Under the pieces are notes generated by a model. The model was not told the DNA's origin. It was given only the letters and a program-made list of their open reading frames with translations, and did not search any database. A program made the translations under genes and the position numbers. From Bowmanella yangjiangensis (GTDB taxonomy: Bacteria; Pseudomonadota; Gammaproteobacteria; Enterobacterales; Alteromonadaceae), in the NCBI RefSeq assembly GCF_017255015.1, contig NZ_JAFKCS010000009.1, positions 62,931-126,930 of the forward strand: a stretch of DNA of 64,000 nt, given 5' to 3'. Shown here piece after piece: positions 36,299 through 46,516 of this stretch (position 1 is the first letter of the stretch; the number at the start of each line of letters is the position of its first letter).

Positions 36299-37393
36299 TC
36301 AGCGAAGCATTTCCAAGCCCTTGATTTCTTTGATACCCAATCCAGGGGTGTTTTCTATACTTATTTCCGCGCCATTGAATTTCACGTTGCCGACCACTGG
36401 GTCAAAGGCGCAGAGTGATGGCCCATCCAGATCCACTTTGGTTATTACGTGAGATTTCGCTACCGCCAGGTGCGCTGCTGCCGCGACACTGATACTGGTT
36501 TCCAACATACAACCTATCATGCACTGAACATCAAAGGTTTCAGCGATATCTGCTATGCGTATCGCATTTGAGATTCCGCCGGTCTTCATCAATTTGATAT
36601 TGATAATATCGGCAGCGCGCATCTTGATGAGATCTATCACTTCTTTGGGGCCAAAGGTACTTTCATCGGCCATAACGGGGGTATGTACACGCTCGGTAAT
36701 GTACTTCATACCTTCCAGATCGTAGCCTTTGACCGGTTGCTCGACCAATTCAAGACGCACACCTGCGTCCTCAAGTTTAGTCAGCGCGTATACGGCCTCT
36801 TTGGCTGTCCAACCCTGATTGGCATCAAGACGAAGCAATGCTTTACCTTCTACAGCTGCATAAATCGCTTTGACTCGCTCTATGTCCACGCCAATGTCTT
36901 TGCCGACTTTTATCTTTAACGTCTCAAAGCCTTGGTTAACGGCATCAATACTGTCTTTTACCATCTTATCTATGTAATCGACACTGATGGTGATGTCGGT
37001 GCTGATGGTGGGTTCACCGCCGCCCAGAATTTTGTATAAGGGGGTATTGTAGCGCTGAGCAAATAAGTCATAGATCGCAATTTCTACCGCAGCCTTAGCA
37101 CTGTAGTTTTTAACAATGCTGCCCTGGATCAAATGCGTGATTCGATTAAGATCTTCTATCTCTTCACCAATCAGCTTGGGTTTAATCATGGTCTTGATGG
37201 CTTCAATAATAGAACCATGAGTGTCACCCGTTATGACCGCAGTGGCAGGGGCCTCACCGTAGCCCACATGGCCGGTATCTGTTTCAACAATAACGATGAC
37301 ATCTTCGACTTTTTCTACTGTCCTTAATGCGGTTTTAAACGGGGTCTTAAGCGGTACCCTGAGCATGGCAAATTTGATATCGGTGATTTTCAT
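36299..37393 (-). CDS. L-Ala-D/L-Glu epimerase (enolase superfamily dipeptide epimerase)
   Basis: Epimerises L-Ala-D-Glu from murein peptides to L-Ala-L-Glu. The 364-residue protein has the muconate-lactonising subgroup barrel: TLKIKVG holds the catalytic lysine, and LRLDANQGW, LVEQPV and ADES supply the Asp-Glu-Asp metal ligands. INIKLMKTGGI contains the second catalytic lysine. The order with the adjacent NlpC/P60 gene matches the YkfB-YkfC pair of Bacillus murein-peptide catabolism. It is the last gene of a leftward operon from 39971. Confidence 0.93.
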   Translation of the reverse strand: MKITDIKFAMLRVPLKTPFKTALRTVEKVEDVIVIVETDTGHVGYGEAPATAVITGDTHGSIIEAIKTMIKPKLIGEEIEDLNRITHLIQGSIVKNYSAKAAVEIAIYDLFAQRYNTPLYKILGGGEPTISTDITISVDYIDKMVKDSIDAVNQGFETLKIKVGKDIGVDIERVKAIYAAVEGKALLRLDANQGWTAKEAVYALTKLEDAGVRLELVEQPVKGYDLEGMKYITERVHTPVMADESTFGPKEVIDLIKMRAADIINIKLMKTGGISNAIRIADIAETFDVQCMIGCMLETSISVAAAAHLAVAKSHVITKVDLDGPSLCAFDPVVGNVKFNGAEISIENTPGLGIKEIKGLEMLR

Positions 37394-37402
37394 ATAAGAC
37401 CC

Positions 37403-38779
37403 TTAGCGAACAGACTTGATGGTGTAAATCCGATCCAGATAACTGGTGGACTTAGATAGGTGCAAAGGCAGCAGCGGCGTGACTGACACGCCGTTCAAAC
37501 CACCCTGATAGTAGTTACCCTGCTCATCCACATATGACATGCCGTGCACATCGTGGATCACATAGGGCTGACCCTGTTCCTCGCCCAGATACATAACAAC
37601 ATGGCCAGGAATATAAATGAGATCGCCCACTTGCAGTTCTTTCAGGGCATTTAATTTGTCTTGAACCGGGCTGTCTGCATCAAAACGAATATTTTGCCCG
37701 AACGCACCATTCCCTTGCTCTCCGGAATTGCGCGGCATCAATATGCCGAAGGTACGATAAATTTCTGACACAAAGCCAGTGCAGTCCCTGGCGTTGTAAT
37801 CATGTCCCCAGCCATAACGTTCGCCCAAAAACTTAAAGCCCTGCTGAATAATATTGGCTTTGTTAAACGGCAGATAACCTTGATGAAGGTCCTGGTTACG
37901 GCTGATTAACGCCGGTTTGAAGGACAACTGGCCACTCTCTTCACGATAGGGGAGTTTCACCACATAACTAGCGTAAGGATTTTGCCCATATAAATAGTGT
38001 TTTACCGACTGGTTATCCAGCAGCGGCATCCGCACACCCATATCCAATTGTTTTTCTGATAACTGAGGTTCTTGTGGGTTGTAGTTGGTAAATACCTTGG
38101 CGCCTGTGACCACCACAAATGGTGCCTGCTGTCCGTAGCCCAGCACTTCTTCTTTGCTACCTAAGGCAACCGACGACTTAGGTAACCAGGCCAGATAATG
38201 ATAAGCCCTGGCTAAATACCACTGGCCGTCCTTACTTTCATGCAAAATGGCCAGCGCATCGCCAGGAAACAACCCGGTTTCAATGAAACGGTCGATATCC
38301 AGATCCATCGCTTGGTTGTAGGTTTTCTCGGCTGACGGAAAGCGGCGCATATTGGTGCGCTCGGTAACCAAAGCAAACCTAATCGCGTTCTGTGGCTTAA
38401 TTGCTGCAACGTTGAGGTTATCAAGATAACGCTGATAGTCTGCACTGCTTAGTTTAGTGCCATCGGCAAAAAATCTGTCACTGCTGGGAACGGTACTGAT
38501 TTGGTTGATGGCCGCCTTGAGAGCATCCGCACTTAAGCGAGCGGGTAACTCGGACAGATTCTGCAATTCTTCTTGCTGCTTAAAACTGCGTTGGTTGAGT
38601 GATTTAATTTGCAACTCGTTGAGCAGCACAGTCTGCGCATCTTCCTGCTTTAGTTGCCAGTATTCAGCATGCAGGTGCTGGGGTTGAATACCAATAACAT
38701 CAGTATCCGCAAAGGCTTGGGGCTGATAACTAGTAAGAGCAAAGCCAAAAAGCAATAGTAAAGAGTGTAACTTAATCAT
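37403..38779 (-). CDS. SH3-domain NlpC/P60 endopeptidase (YkfC-like)
   Basis: A 458-residue exported cysteine peptidase that would cut gamma-D-Glu-diaminopimelate bonds of muropeptides, producing L-Ala-D-Glu for the adjacent epimerase. Signal peptide MIKLHSLLLLFGFALTSYQPQAFA; bacterial SH3-like domains (about 150-320); NlpC/P60 domain with catalytic Cys in RDCTGFVSE and His in PGHVVMYL, plus a final His in VIHDVHG. The start at 38779 has GGAAA close by; a longer TTG-started frame lacks a signal sequence at its end. Confidence 0.9.
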   Translation of the reverse strand: MIKLHSLLLLFGFALTSYQPQAFADTDVIGIQPQHLHAEYWQLKQEDAQTVLLNELQIKSLNQRSFKQQEELQNLSELPARLSADALKAAINQISTVPSSDRFFADGTKLSSADYQRYLDNLNVAAIKPQNAIRFALVTERTNMRRFPSAEKTYNQAMDLDIDRFIETGLFPGDALAILHESKDGQWYLARAYHYLAWLPKSSVALGSKEEVLGYGQQAPFVVVTGAKVFTNYNPQEPQLSEKQLDMGVRMPLLDNQSVKHYLYGQNPYASYVVKLPYREESGQLSFKPALISRNQDLHQGYLPFNKANIIQQGFKFLGERYGWGHDYNARDCTGFVSEIYRTFGILMPRNSGEQGNGAFGQNIRFDADSPVQDKLNALKELQVGDLIYIPGHVVMYLGEEQGQPYVIHDVHGMSYVDEQGNYYQGGLNGVSVTPLLPLHLSKSTSYLDRIYTIKSVR

Positions 38780-38798
38780 AGTTTTTCCATTCTCAGTG

Positions 38799-39971
38799 TC
38801 AGATGGCCGGCAACAGGTTACCAACCAAAATGCCTCCCGCTGTGCCGACTATATAACCCAGCAACGCCATTAGTATACCAACGGGGATAAGGCTGCGTGA
38901 GTAAGAGGCGGCAAGAATTGGCGCCGAGGCAACCCCACCTATATTGGCCAGTGAGGCTACGCCACAGGTAAACAAATCCAGCTTGAATAGCTTAGCCAGT
39001 ATTAACATCACTATGGCATGCAGCAGCAGGATAAGTAGGCCTGAAAGAATAAATAAGGGAGCCTGACCGATGTTTGCAATGCTGCCTCTGGAGGCGATCA
39101 AGGCAATCAGCATAAATAGCATCAGCTTGGATAATTCGCGGTCTCCACCTAATCGCTTCAGTGGTGTTTGCGCTGCGATCAGGCCAAGTCCGGTGGCAAT
39201 AACCACCTGCCAAGCCGTGCTGTTGAAAAACATGTTGGTTGGTAGCAACTGGCCTAAACTGATGGCGCTGGTTGATACCAAGGCGCCACAGCCTAACCAG
39301 AATAGCAGTGAAGCGCCATTGGCGGGGGCAATGCGCTGTTCGTCCAACTGTGCCGCAACCTGTGAAAGCCGTTCGCTGTCTGCACCACTCCAGCGATTGA
39401 ACTTGGTGGCATGGGGAGTAAGGGCGAGCAGAATAAATACCCACACGGCATAGTCGATAGAATCCACCAGCAGCGCATAGCCCATGGCGTCTTCATTGAT
39501 GCTGAAGATCCCTTGCACCGCCACCATGTTACCTGTGCCTCCCAACCAACTGCCTGCTAAGGCCGCAAATGTTTGCCAACTGTGCTCTGGTAGCCAGTTT
39601 TTGGTAAGCATGTACACAACAATAATGGCCATAACGATAGACGTTGAGGCTGCGAGAAAGGTTAGCAGTAGCCGGGGGCCTAGTTTGGCAATGATGCGCA
39701 GATCCGCTTGTACCATCATCAGGAAAATCATGGCCGGCAACAGACTTGTCTTGGTTGCTTTATAAGCTTGGTCTACAGCTGGGCTGGCTTGCCAGACTGA
39801 GAGGGTGGCTGCACAGAGAATCATAAAGTACAGCACAACTACGGCAGGTACGAGGGAGAAGAAGCGTCGCCCTACCTTTTCTTCCAGCAAAGCCAATAAG
39901 CCGGCGCTGGCCAGGATCAAGGTCATAAAACCTGTGACGGATTCGATGAGAGTAAACGGCATGCTCTGCAA
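38799..39971 (-). CDS. DUF819-family integral membrane protein
   Basis: A 390-residue protein with about eleven hydrophobic segments and a Gly-rich SWLGGTGNMVAVQ loop, also ADLRIIAKLGPR and GGVASAPILAASYS, all features of DUF819/YjcL-type membrane proteins. Its function is unknown; a transporter is likely. It is the first gene of the leftward operon with the NlpC/P60 and epimerase genes, which suggests movement of murein peptides or their products. TTG at 39971 has GGAGG four bases upstream; an ATG three codons later is the alternative start. Confidence 0.85.
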   Translation of the reverse strand: MQSMPFTLIESVTGFMTLILASAGLLALLEEKVGRRFFSLVPAVVVLYFMILCAATLSVWQASPAVDQAYKATKTSLLPAMIFLMMVQADLRIIAKLGPRLLLTFLAASTSIVMAIIVVYMLTKNWLPEHSWQTFAALAGSWLGGTGNMVAVQGIFSINEDAMGYALLVDSIDYAVWVFILLALTPHATKFNRWSGADSERLSQVAAQLDEQRIAPANGASLLFWLGCGALVSTSAISLGQLLPTNMFFNSTAWQVVIATGLGLIAAQTPLKRLGGDRELSKLMLFMLIALIASRGSIANIGQAPLFILSGLLILLLHAIVMLILAKLFKLDLFTCGVASLANIGGVASAPILAASYSRSLIPVGILMALLGYIVGTAGGILVGNLLPAI

Positions 39972-40016
39972 TGGGCCTCCTGCACTTGTTTAATAAATAC
40001 ACATGATGATTATCTA

Positions 40017-40029
40017 GGAATATTATTTC
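40017..40029 (+). promoter_or_regulatory. GGAATA-type operator-like site in the divergent DUF819/TonB-receptor gap
   Basis: GGAATATTATTTC is close to the sites at 34079 and 43271 and lies between two divergent genes of the muropeptide region. Confidence 0.35.
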
Positions 40030-40152
40030 ATATCAATACAAAAATAATAATAAATTATTTACAAGTGCCATGTTGGTGATATTTTATCCAAGAGCAGTTT
40101 TGCCTCTGGTATCACTAGCTCAAACGAAAAACAATAAAATCAAGGGGATAAC

Positions 40153-43100
40153 ATGTTGAACAAAGAACTGAAACGCACGGCTCTCAGTCTGGCAATATCC
40201 GGCATGCTGGGAATTAGTCTGATGCAATACGCCGGTACCGCTATGGCGGCAAACAACGACGGTGCCATTCACGGAACCGTGAGTAATGAGATGGCAGAGC
40301 ATCTGCAAGATGCCCAGGTCACTATTGTAGACAAGGCGACAGGTATTAAACGTTCGGTCACGGTTAAGTCCGATGGACGCTTCCGTTTTCCCCGTCTGCC
40401 AATAGGTAGTTACGAGATTACCGTGCAGAAAAACGGTTACGAAACACTGAAACTGGACAATGTGTCGGTGGGAATAGGCAATGCCACGACGCTTGAACTG
40501 ACGATGACCAGTGGCGATGTGGAAGTTATCTCGGTATCAGGTGCCCGTATTGCCATGATTGATACCACGTCCACCGAATCAGCATTAAATATTTCAGCCC
40601 TGGAGCTGGAGCGATTGCCTGTAGCCAGAAGCATTAATTCGGTCGCTTTGCTTGCCCCGGGCACGGCTGGTGGTGGTCGCCATGGTGGCTTGTCTTTTGG
40701 CGGGGCATCGGGTGCTGAAAACGCAGTCTTTATTAATGGTTTAAACGTAACAGACCCTGAGCTGCCTACCAGCTATTCCAGTGTTCCATTTTCTTTCTAC
40801 AAGGATTTTCAGATTAAAACCGGCGGTTATTCCGCTGAGTTTGGTCGAACTACCGGGGGCGTTGTCAATGCGGTGGTGAAATCTGGTACCAACCAATTTG
40901 AGTTTGGTGCCGATGTCTACTATTCACCGGATGCTTTACGTGGCGATGGTAAGAATACTTATGACAAGCTAGGGCGTAAGGTGGTTAACCGAGAGAATGA
41001 CAGTAACGACAGCTTAACGGCCTCTGTTTACGCTGCCGGCCCGATCATTGAAGACAAGCTGTTTTTCTTTGCCTTATATGAACCGCGTTTGGTGCAGAGT
41101 GATAGCTGGAACAGCACCGATACTCACTTGAGCAAATATGAGGATGACTCTGGTTTCTGGGGCGGCAAGCTGGACTGGTATATCACTGACGATCACTTGC
41201 TTGAGTTTATTGCCTTTTCAGATGAGTCAGATGGTACAACGGATATCATTAAAGACGGTGTTTTGGATTCGACCACATTAAGCAGTAGCGGTGGTAAGAA
41301 CTATATTGCTACCTATACCGGTCACTTTAGCGAAGACTTTGTGATGAAGGCTATGTACGGTGAGCTGGAACGTCAGTATCGGAGCAATGCTACCACAGCC
41401 TTAGAATGTAACCGTGTCATGGATTACACCAAGCTTGGACCTATTTTTGATCTTAGTTGTACATCGCTGGGTATGACGGATGACCGGATTAACAAACGTG
41501 AATCCATGCGTTTGGATTTTGAATGGAACATTACCGATGCCCATTTGTTGCGTTTTGGTATGGATTATGAAACCCGCATCACCCAGATGGATCGCGCCTA
41601 TCCTGGCACTACAGCTACCCGCTATGAAATTCGAGATGTGGTACCGGGCGGTTCGTTGAACGGTGAAACCCTCAGCGATGAATACGACTACTACGTGAGG
41701 GCACGTACCCGCAAGACATTTGGTAATTTTGAAACCGAAACGTCAGCCTTTTACGTTGAAGATATCTGGTCGGTCACCGATACCATCACATTAACCTTGG
41801 GGGCCAGGTACGACGAGTTCGACACCACAGGTGCCGGGGGAACTGGCTTTATGAAGGTCGATGGTATGTTCTCTCCGCGGGCAGGCTTTGCCTGGGACGT
41901 CAGTGGTGATGGTGAAACCAAGGTATTTGCTAACCTCGGACGTTATTACTATCCGCTACCTAATTCATTGGTGGCGCGTGAAGGTGGCGGTACTGTGGAT
42001 GTTTCCAACTACTATTACATGGAAGGCGGCTTGTTGGTTGACGGTGTATGGCAGGGGGGCTTTACCGAAAATGTGATTTCAACCGGCCAGACGAATCTTA
42101 CGCCTAATCTTGGCCCCATTATCGGTGAGGCCATAGAGTTTGGTGCGGTGGAAGCGGCTGAAGACCAAAGTTACCGAATTGATAACGACTTGGAAGCCAG
42201 TTTCCAGGATGAAGTGATTCTGGGGATGGAAACCATGCTGAATCAGGACTGGCGTCTGGGAGGCCGTTTGATCTACCGTAAATTCGAAAACGCGGTGGAA
42301 GACATGAAAGTTTACCGTGATTGGGGGGACTGCAACTCACCCGGCACCTGGTTGATTGGTAACCCCGGTAAAGTCATCAGCCTGCAACTGGAATGTAATG
42401 GTCAGATGCAAACGGTGGAAGTGGATTTGGGTAAAGAGCAGATTCAGGCCGGCCATGCGCAGAATAAAACTGATCAGGATATAGGTAGTCCGGTACCATT
42501 TAGAAAATATGGTGCCATGGAGCTGGTATTGGAAAAGCAATGGGATGACCTTTGGTCATTCTATGGTTCTTATACCTGGGCGCATAGCTGGGGTAACTAC
42601 GAAGGTGGGGTAAACAGCGATACTACTAACAATGTGGCTGGTTGGTTGGAATATGGTGACGATCCAATGTATCTGGTCGGTGGCTACGGTAACCTGCCCA
42701 ATGATGTACGCCATCAATTCAAACTGCGTGGTGCTTATGCAGTGACAGATCAATGGACTATTTCTTCCTCGCTGAATATGTCTTCTGGTCGGCCCTTGAA
42801 TGTGAGAGGAGTAGGGAATCCGTATACAGAGGATGAGCATTACTATATGAACTGGGTTTGTGTGGAGAATTGTGCAGGCGATGACAGTGCCAGCCGCGTT
42901 TATAATGCGATACCCAGAGGCTCATATGGCCGCACTGATTGGCTGATCTCCCTGGATGCCAGATTGTCTTACAAGACACAAATTGCGGGCATGGATACCA
43001 GGGTATCGCTGGATGTTTTCAACGTCTTCAATACTCAGGTTGTTACACGCACGGATCAGTTCCTTACCGAAGTGGATAGTGTGGGGATTCCCAACGATGA

Positions 43101-43167
43101 CTTCGGAGTAGCAACTGCTTTGCAGGGCCAACGCTCTATGCAGCTAAGCGCTTCAATCCGATTCTAA
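40153..43167 (+). CDS. TonB-dependent outer-membrane receptor with N-terminal carboxypeptidase-like domain (OAR type)
   Basis: A 1004-residue outer-membrane receptor. Signal peptide through ...GTAMAAN, then a carboxypeptidase-regulatory/CnaB-like beta-sandwich (about 38-120, GTVSNEMAEHLQDAQVTIV to YETL), a plug domain (LERLPVARSINSVALLAPG, GGAVFING-type block) and a large beta-barrel ending in SIRF with the terminal aromatic residue. OAR-type receptors take up oligopeptides or glycans using TonB energy. GGGGATAAC precedes the ATG. The neighbouring peptidoglycan enzymes suggest muropeptides or peptides as substrate. Confidence 0.92.
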   Translation: MLNKELKRTALSLAISGMLGISLMQYAGTAMAANNDGAIHGTVSNEMAEHLQDAQVTIVDKATGIKRSVTVKSDGRFRFPRLPIGSYEITVQKNGYETLKLDNVSVGIGNATTLELTMTSGDVEVISVSGARIAMIDTTSTESALNISALELERLPVARSINSVALLAPGTAGGGRHGGLSFGGASGAENAVFINGLNVTDPELPTSYSSVPFSFYKDFQIKTGGYSAEFGRTTGGVVNAVVKSGTNQFEFGADVYYSPDALRGDGKNTYDKLGRKVVNRENDSNDSLTASVYAAGPIIEDKLFFFALYEPRLVQSDSWNSTDTHLSKYEDDSGFWGGKLDWYITDDHLLEFIAFSDESDGTTDIIKDGVLDSTTLSSSGGKNYIATYTGHFSEDFVMKAMYGELERQYRSNATTALECNRVMDYTKLGPIFDLSCTSLGMTDDRINKRESMRLDFEWNITDAHLLRFGMDYETRITQMDRAYPGTTATRYEIRDVVPGGSLNGETLSDEYDYYVRARTRKTFGNFETETSAFYVEDIWSVTDTITLTLGARYDEFDTTGAGGTGFMKVDGMFSPRAGFAWDVSGDGETKVFANLGRYYYPLPNSLVAREGGGTVDVSNYYYMEGGLLVDGVWQGGFTENVISTGQTNLTPNLGPIIGEAIEFGAVEAAEDQSYRIDNDLEASFQDEVILGMETMLNQDWRLGGRLIYRKFENAVEDMKVYRDWGDCNSPGTWLIGNPGKVISLQLECNGQMQTVEVDLGKEQIQAGHAQNKTDQDIGSPVPFRKYGAMELVLEKQWDDLWSFYGSYTWAHSWGNYEGGVNSDTTNNVAGWLEYGDDPMYLVGGYGNLPNDVRHQFKLRGAYAVTDQWTISSSLNMSSGRPLNVRGVGNPYTEDEHYYMNWVCVENCAGDDSASRVYNAIPRGSYGRTDWLISLDARLSYKTQIAGMDTRVSLDVFNVFNTQVVTRTDQFLTEVDSVGIPNDDFGVATALQGQRSMQLSASIRF

Positions 43168-43183
43168 TCGCTGTTTGTAGATC

Positions 43184-43209
43184 AAAAGGGGCATTTATTG
43201 CCCCTTTTT
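43184..43209 (+). terminator. Rho-independent terminator after the first TonB receptor
   Basis: AAAAGGGGCA and TGCCCCTTTTT form a stem of about ten base pairs with a short loop and a T-run. Confidence 0.92.
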
Positions 43210-43239
43210 AATTAGTGTGTGGCCAGGGTTTGTCTATTC

Positions 43240-43284
43240 GAAATACTTATTTCCAAGTAGTCCGATGTTAGGAATAAAATATTT
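43240..43284 (+). promoter_or_regulatory. Two GGAATA/TATTTCC operator-like sites before the second TonB receptor
   Basis: GAAATACTTATTTCC (43240-43254, imperfect palindrome) and GGAATAAAATATTT (43271-43284) resemble the sites at 34079 and 40017. They lie about 100-145 bases before the receptor start. Confidence 0.4.
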
Positions 43285-43384
43285 AAATCTTGTTAAAATG
43301 GTGCTAGGTTTAAGTCAGCTAAGTAATAAGCTGACAACAAGTGCATTGAATAAAAAGTACAACTGAACCTGGGATAACCTAAAC

Positions 43385-46375
43385 ATGAAACTCAACAAAT
43401 CTGCTTTTAACAAAAGGCGCCTGGCATTGGCAACAAGAAGGGCGTTACGTACACCTCTTTACTCCATGTCTGCCCTGGCGTTGGCGAGTGCAATGGTATG
43501 CGCTCCGGCTGTGGCTCAGCAGGCTGGTGGGATTAAAGGAAAAGTCGTAGGTGAGCAAGGCGCTGCGGTGGCTGGCGTAACGGTAACTGCAACCAGTAAT
43601 GTGATGCCAAAGCCGCGCACGGCGACGACCTCAGAAGATGGTAGTTATAACCTGCCACTTTTGATTCCTGGACGCTATGAGCTGACCTTTAAGGCCGCCG
43701 ATGGTACCGAACGTAAGGCGGTGGCGAATGTATTACTGGATCAGGTATCGAACGTCAGTATCGTGTTGGCACCTGCAAGCGCTGATGATACCGAGGTCAT
43801 CCAAATTATCGGTAGCGCCATTGTTCGTGAAGGTAACTCCTCTCTGACTAACTCTATCGGTGACGACGTCGTTGAAGGCTTGCCGGTAGGACAAAGTTAT
43901 CGTGATCTGTTTAAGTTAGTTCCCGGTGTTCAGTATTCAGAAAACAGCACCTTAGGTCCTGCAGCCGGTGGTTCGGGTGTGGATAATAAGTACGGTTTTG
44001 ATGGCGTTGATGTGTCACTGCCGTTGTTTGGTAACCTGGCTTCTGAGCCTTCCACTCATGATATCGAAATGGTGTCTATGGAGCGTGGTGGTGCCAAAGC
44101 CATTGGTTTTAACCGCTCTGGCGGTTTTGCCATGAATACCAAATCAAAGTCTGGTACCAATGAATTTAGAGGCAAGATCGAATATAAACTTCAAGATGCC
44201 AATTTTTCTGCTAGCCCTGAAGAAGGTATTGATCAGGAAGTCGACAAAAGCTGGGTAACCGCTAACTTTGGTGGCCCGCTAATTGAAGATGAACTGTTTT
44301 TCTATGCTTCTTACTATCGTCCGGAAGAAGACGGACAGAGCAAAACCACAGCTTATGGCGACGTTAAGCCTTATAAGAGTGTCAGGGACGAGTACTTTGG
44401 TAAGTTAACCTGGGCTCCAACCTATGAGTTGCTGCTCAATTTAAGCTATAGAACGTCTGAAAAGGAAGAAACGGCCGCTTCTATTGGTCAGTATGAAGCT
44501 GATTCAGCCTCTGCGGGTAATACTGCTGACCAGGACGTATTGATTTTCGATGGTTCATATATTATCGATGACTACACCACACTGAGTTTTCAGTACAGTG
44601 AATTCAAGCTGGAAACCGCAGGTGTACCTGATACTAAGTTGAGCGTCGTTCCTACTATTGGTGGCTCCTTGGATCTGGCTAACCTTGATCAAATGGGGTA
44701 TTTGAACGTACCGGAGTTAAAATCTGATGAAGGTTTTGATAACGCTGGTGCACAAGCCTTGATTGATAAATACGGTTATCAGGAAAATGGTGTTCGTCGC
44801 GGCGGCGGTGGCGTCGGCGGTTTCTTCCAATACGATAATATTAACTTCTATCGTGACACCTTCGAGACAGCACTTAAGCATGAAATGATGCTCGGAGAAT
44901 CAACCCACAACCTGCACTTCGGCTTTAAGTGGATGGAAAGTGAAGAAGAGTTGATTCGGGATTCCAATGGCTGGGGATCTATCTCTTATATTGGGGGCCT
45001 TGAGACTGCAACGGATGGTAGCCCAATCTATTATCGTAGCTATACCCAGCAATCCACTTTTGGTGATATTGAAAGCTCGGTGCCATCCATTGTGTCTTCC
45101 ATTGAAACCTATAGCTTCGAAATCAATGACACCATCGAACATGGCGACTTTACCTATAATATCGGCGTACTGATCAGTAAAGATACTTACTACGGTCAGG
45201 GTTTACGTCCTAAAGATGGTACGGTTTCAGGTTTTGAGGTTGCACCAGGCAATAAATACAAGATGTACTCAATTGACTGGAAAGATTTGATTCAACCGCG
45301 TTTAGGGGTGGAGTGGCGTTATGATGGTGAAAATACCGTATTTGCTAACTTTGCCCAGTACAATCCTGAGGCCAGTTCTTTAGCCCGAGCCGCGTCCTGG
45401 GATAGAAACGCTCGTCCTCAATTAGAAGTGTGGTTTGATAAAGATGGTAACTATATCGAGTCGACCCCAAGGGAAGGCTCGTCTGGTAAAGCCTTCCAGG
45501 ACAATATGCAGCCTCGTCGTATTGATGAGTTTACCATTGGTACCACTAAACAGCTGACAGATGAATGGTTCCTGCGCGGTCACGCCAGATATCGTGAGGG
45601 ATCGCATTTCTGGGAAGATGTGCCTAATACCGCGCGCTTGTCCGGTACTTATGGCAGTGGTTCCGTTCCTGCACACATTGCTGACAGAGGTCTTTACGTA
45701 GATAACCTGGCTGACATCCGAGCCGAAATTGGCGGTTCTTCCTACGTTATTGCTGAAGTTGATGATGGTCAGACCAAGTACTGGGAATTGAGCCTGGAAG
45801 CAGAATGGAATGGTGACAACACTTATCTGAATGCGTCCTATGTATGGAGCCATTACTACGGTAACTTTGACCAGGACAATACGACGCAGACGAATGACGC
45901 CAATACCTTTGTTGGCTCGTCAAACTACAACGATGGTAACGGACGTTATTCCTGGGACAACAAATATGGGACGCTAAGTAGCGATAAGCCGCATTTGTTA
46001 AAAGTGTTCGGTTACTACACCACCGACTGGAATGCCAATATTGGTGCTTACTTGTTGTACCAATCTGGTCAGCCATGGGAAAAATGGGATCCAACCATAT
46101 ATGGCTATGCCAGTACTGTATCAGCGACTAACCGTTATGGTGAGCCAGCAGGCAGTCGTCGTGGACCTAGCCACTGGCAATTGGATTTGAACTATACCCA
46201 GGATTATCAATTGACCGATGATTTTGTGCTGAAGTTCAGAGCTGACCTGTTTAACGTGTTCGACCGTCAAACTGGCTATAGCTTTAATCCATACGCGTTC
46301 TCCGATACCTTCGGAGAGCCTCGTAGATACTACAATCCTCGTAGGTTACAGGTTTCTGTGGCGGTGGAATTCTAA
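43385..46375 (+). CDS. TonB-dependent outer-membrane receptor, OAR type (second copy)
   Basis: A 996-residue receptor with the same layout as the preceding one: signal peptide ending at ...PAVAQ, a CnaB/carboxypeptidase-like domain (about 48-130), a plug with VEGLPVGQSYRDLFKLVPG and a barrel ending in VAVEF. The N-terminus before the signal is long and basic (KLNKSAFNKRRLALATRRAL), common in this family. Sequence identity with the first receptor is low outside the conserved blocks, so they probably take different ligands. Its own promoter region and terminators indicate separate transcription. Confidence 0.92.
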   Translation: MKLNKSAFNKRRLALATRRALRTPLYSMSALALASAMVCAPAVAQQAGGIKGKVVGEQGAAVAGVTVTATSNVMPKPRTATTSEDGSYNLPLLIPGRYELTFKAADGTERKAVANVLLDQVSNVSIVLAPASADDTEVIQIIGSAIVREGNSSLTNSIGDDVVEGLPVGQSYRDLFKLVPGVQYSENSTLGPAAGGSGVDNKYGFDGVDVSLPLFGNLASEPSTHDIEMVSMERGGAKAIGFNRSGGFAMNTKSKSGTNEFRGKIEYKLQDANFSASPEEGIDQEVDKSWVTANFGGPLIEDELFFYASYYRPEEDGQSKTTAYGDVKPYKSVRDEYFGKLTWAPTYELLLNLSYRTSEKEETAASIGQYEADSASAGNTADQDVLIFDGSYIIDDYTTLSFQYSEFKLETAGVPDTKLSVVPTIGGSLDLANLDQMGYLNVPELKSDEGFDNAGAQALIDKYGYQENGVRRGGGGVGGFFQYDNINFYRDTFETALKHEMMLGESTHNLHFGFKWMESEEELIRDSNGWGSISYIGGLETATDGSPIYYRSYTQQSTFGDIESSVPSIVSSIETYSFEINDTIEHGDFTYNIGVLISKDTYYGQGLRPKDGTVSGFEVAPGNKYKMYSIDWKDLIQPRLGVEWRYDGENTVFANFAQYNPEASSLARAASWDRNARPQLEVWFDKDGNYIESTPREGSSGKAFQDNMQPRRIDEFTIGTTKQLTDEWFLRGHARYREGSHFWEDVPNTARLSGTYGSGSVPAHIADRGLYVDNLADIRAEIGGSSYVIAEVDDGQTKYWELSLEAEWNGDNTYLNASYVWSHYYGNFDQDNTTQTNDANTFVGSSNYNDGNGRYSWDNKYGTLSSDKPHLLKVFGYYTTDWNANIGAYLLYQSGQPWEKWDPTIYGYASTVSATNRYGEPAGSRRGPSHWQLDLNYTQDYQLTDDFVLKFRADLFNVFDRQTGYSFNPYAFSDTFGEPRRYYNPRRLQVSVAVEF

Positions 46376-46386
46376 GCAAAATAACC

Positions 46387-46405
46387 GGCCCTGCTTTGCA
46401 GGGCC
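46387..46405 (+). terminator. Hairpin after the second TonB receptor (first of two)
   Basis: GGCCCTGC and GCAGGGCC with a TTT loop form a perfect eight-base stem; no T-run follows directly. Confidence 0.6.
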
Positions 46406-46413
46406 ATACTCAA

Positions 46414-46443
46414 AATCCTCGCCGTTGGTCGGGGATTTTTTTT
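46414..46443 (+). terminator. Rho-independent terminator (second of two)
   Basis: AATCCTCG pairs with CGGGGATT (one G-T pair), followed by a run of eight T. It backs up the hairpin just upstream. Confidence 0.85.
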
Positions 46444-46516
46444 AAGCAGTTCGCCACTTCTGCGGAGGCGAGACTGAGCAGTACACTACACAAGTAAACT
46501 AAGATAAGAGATCACT

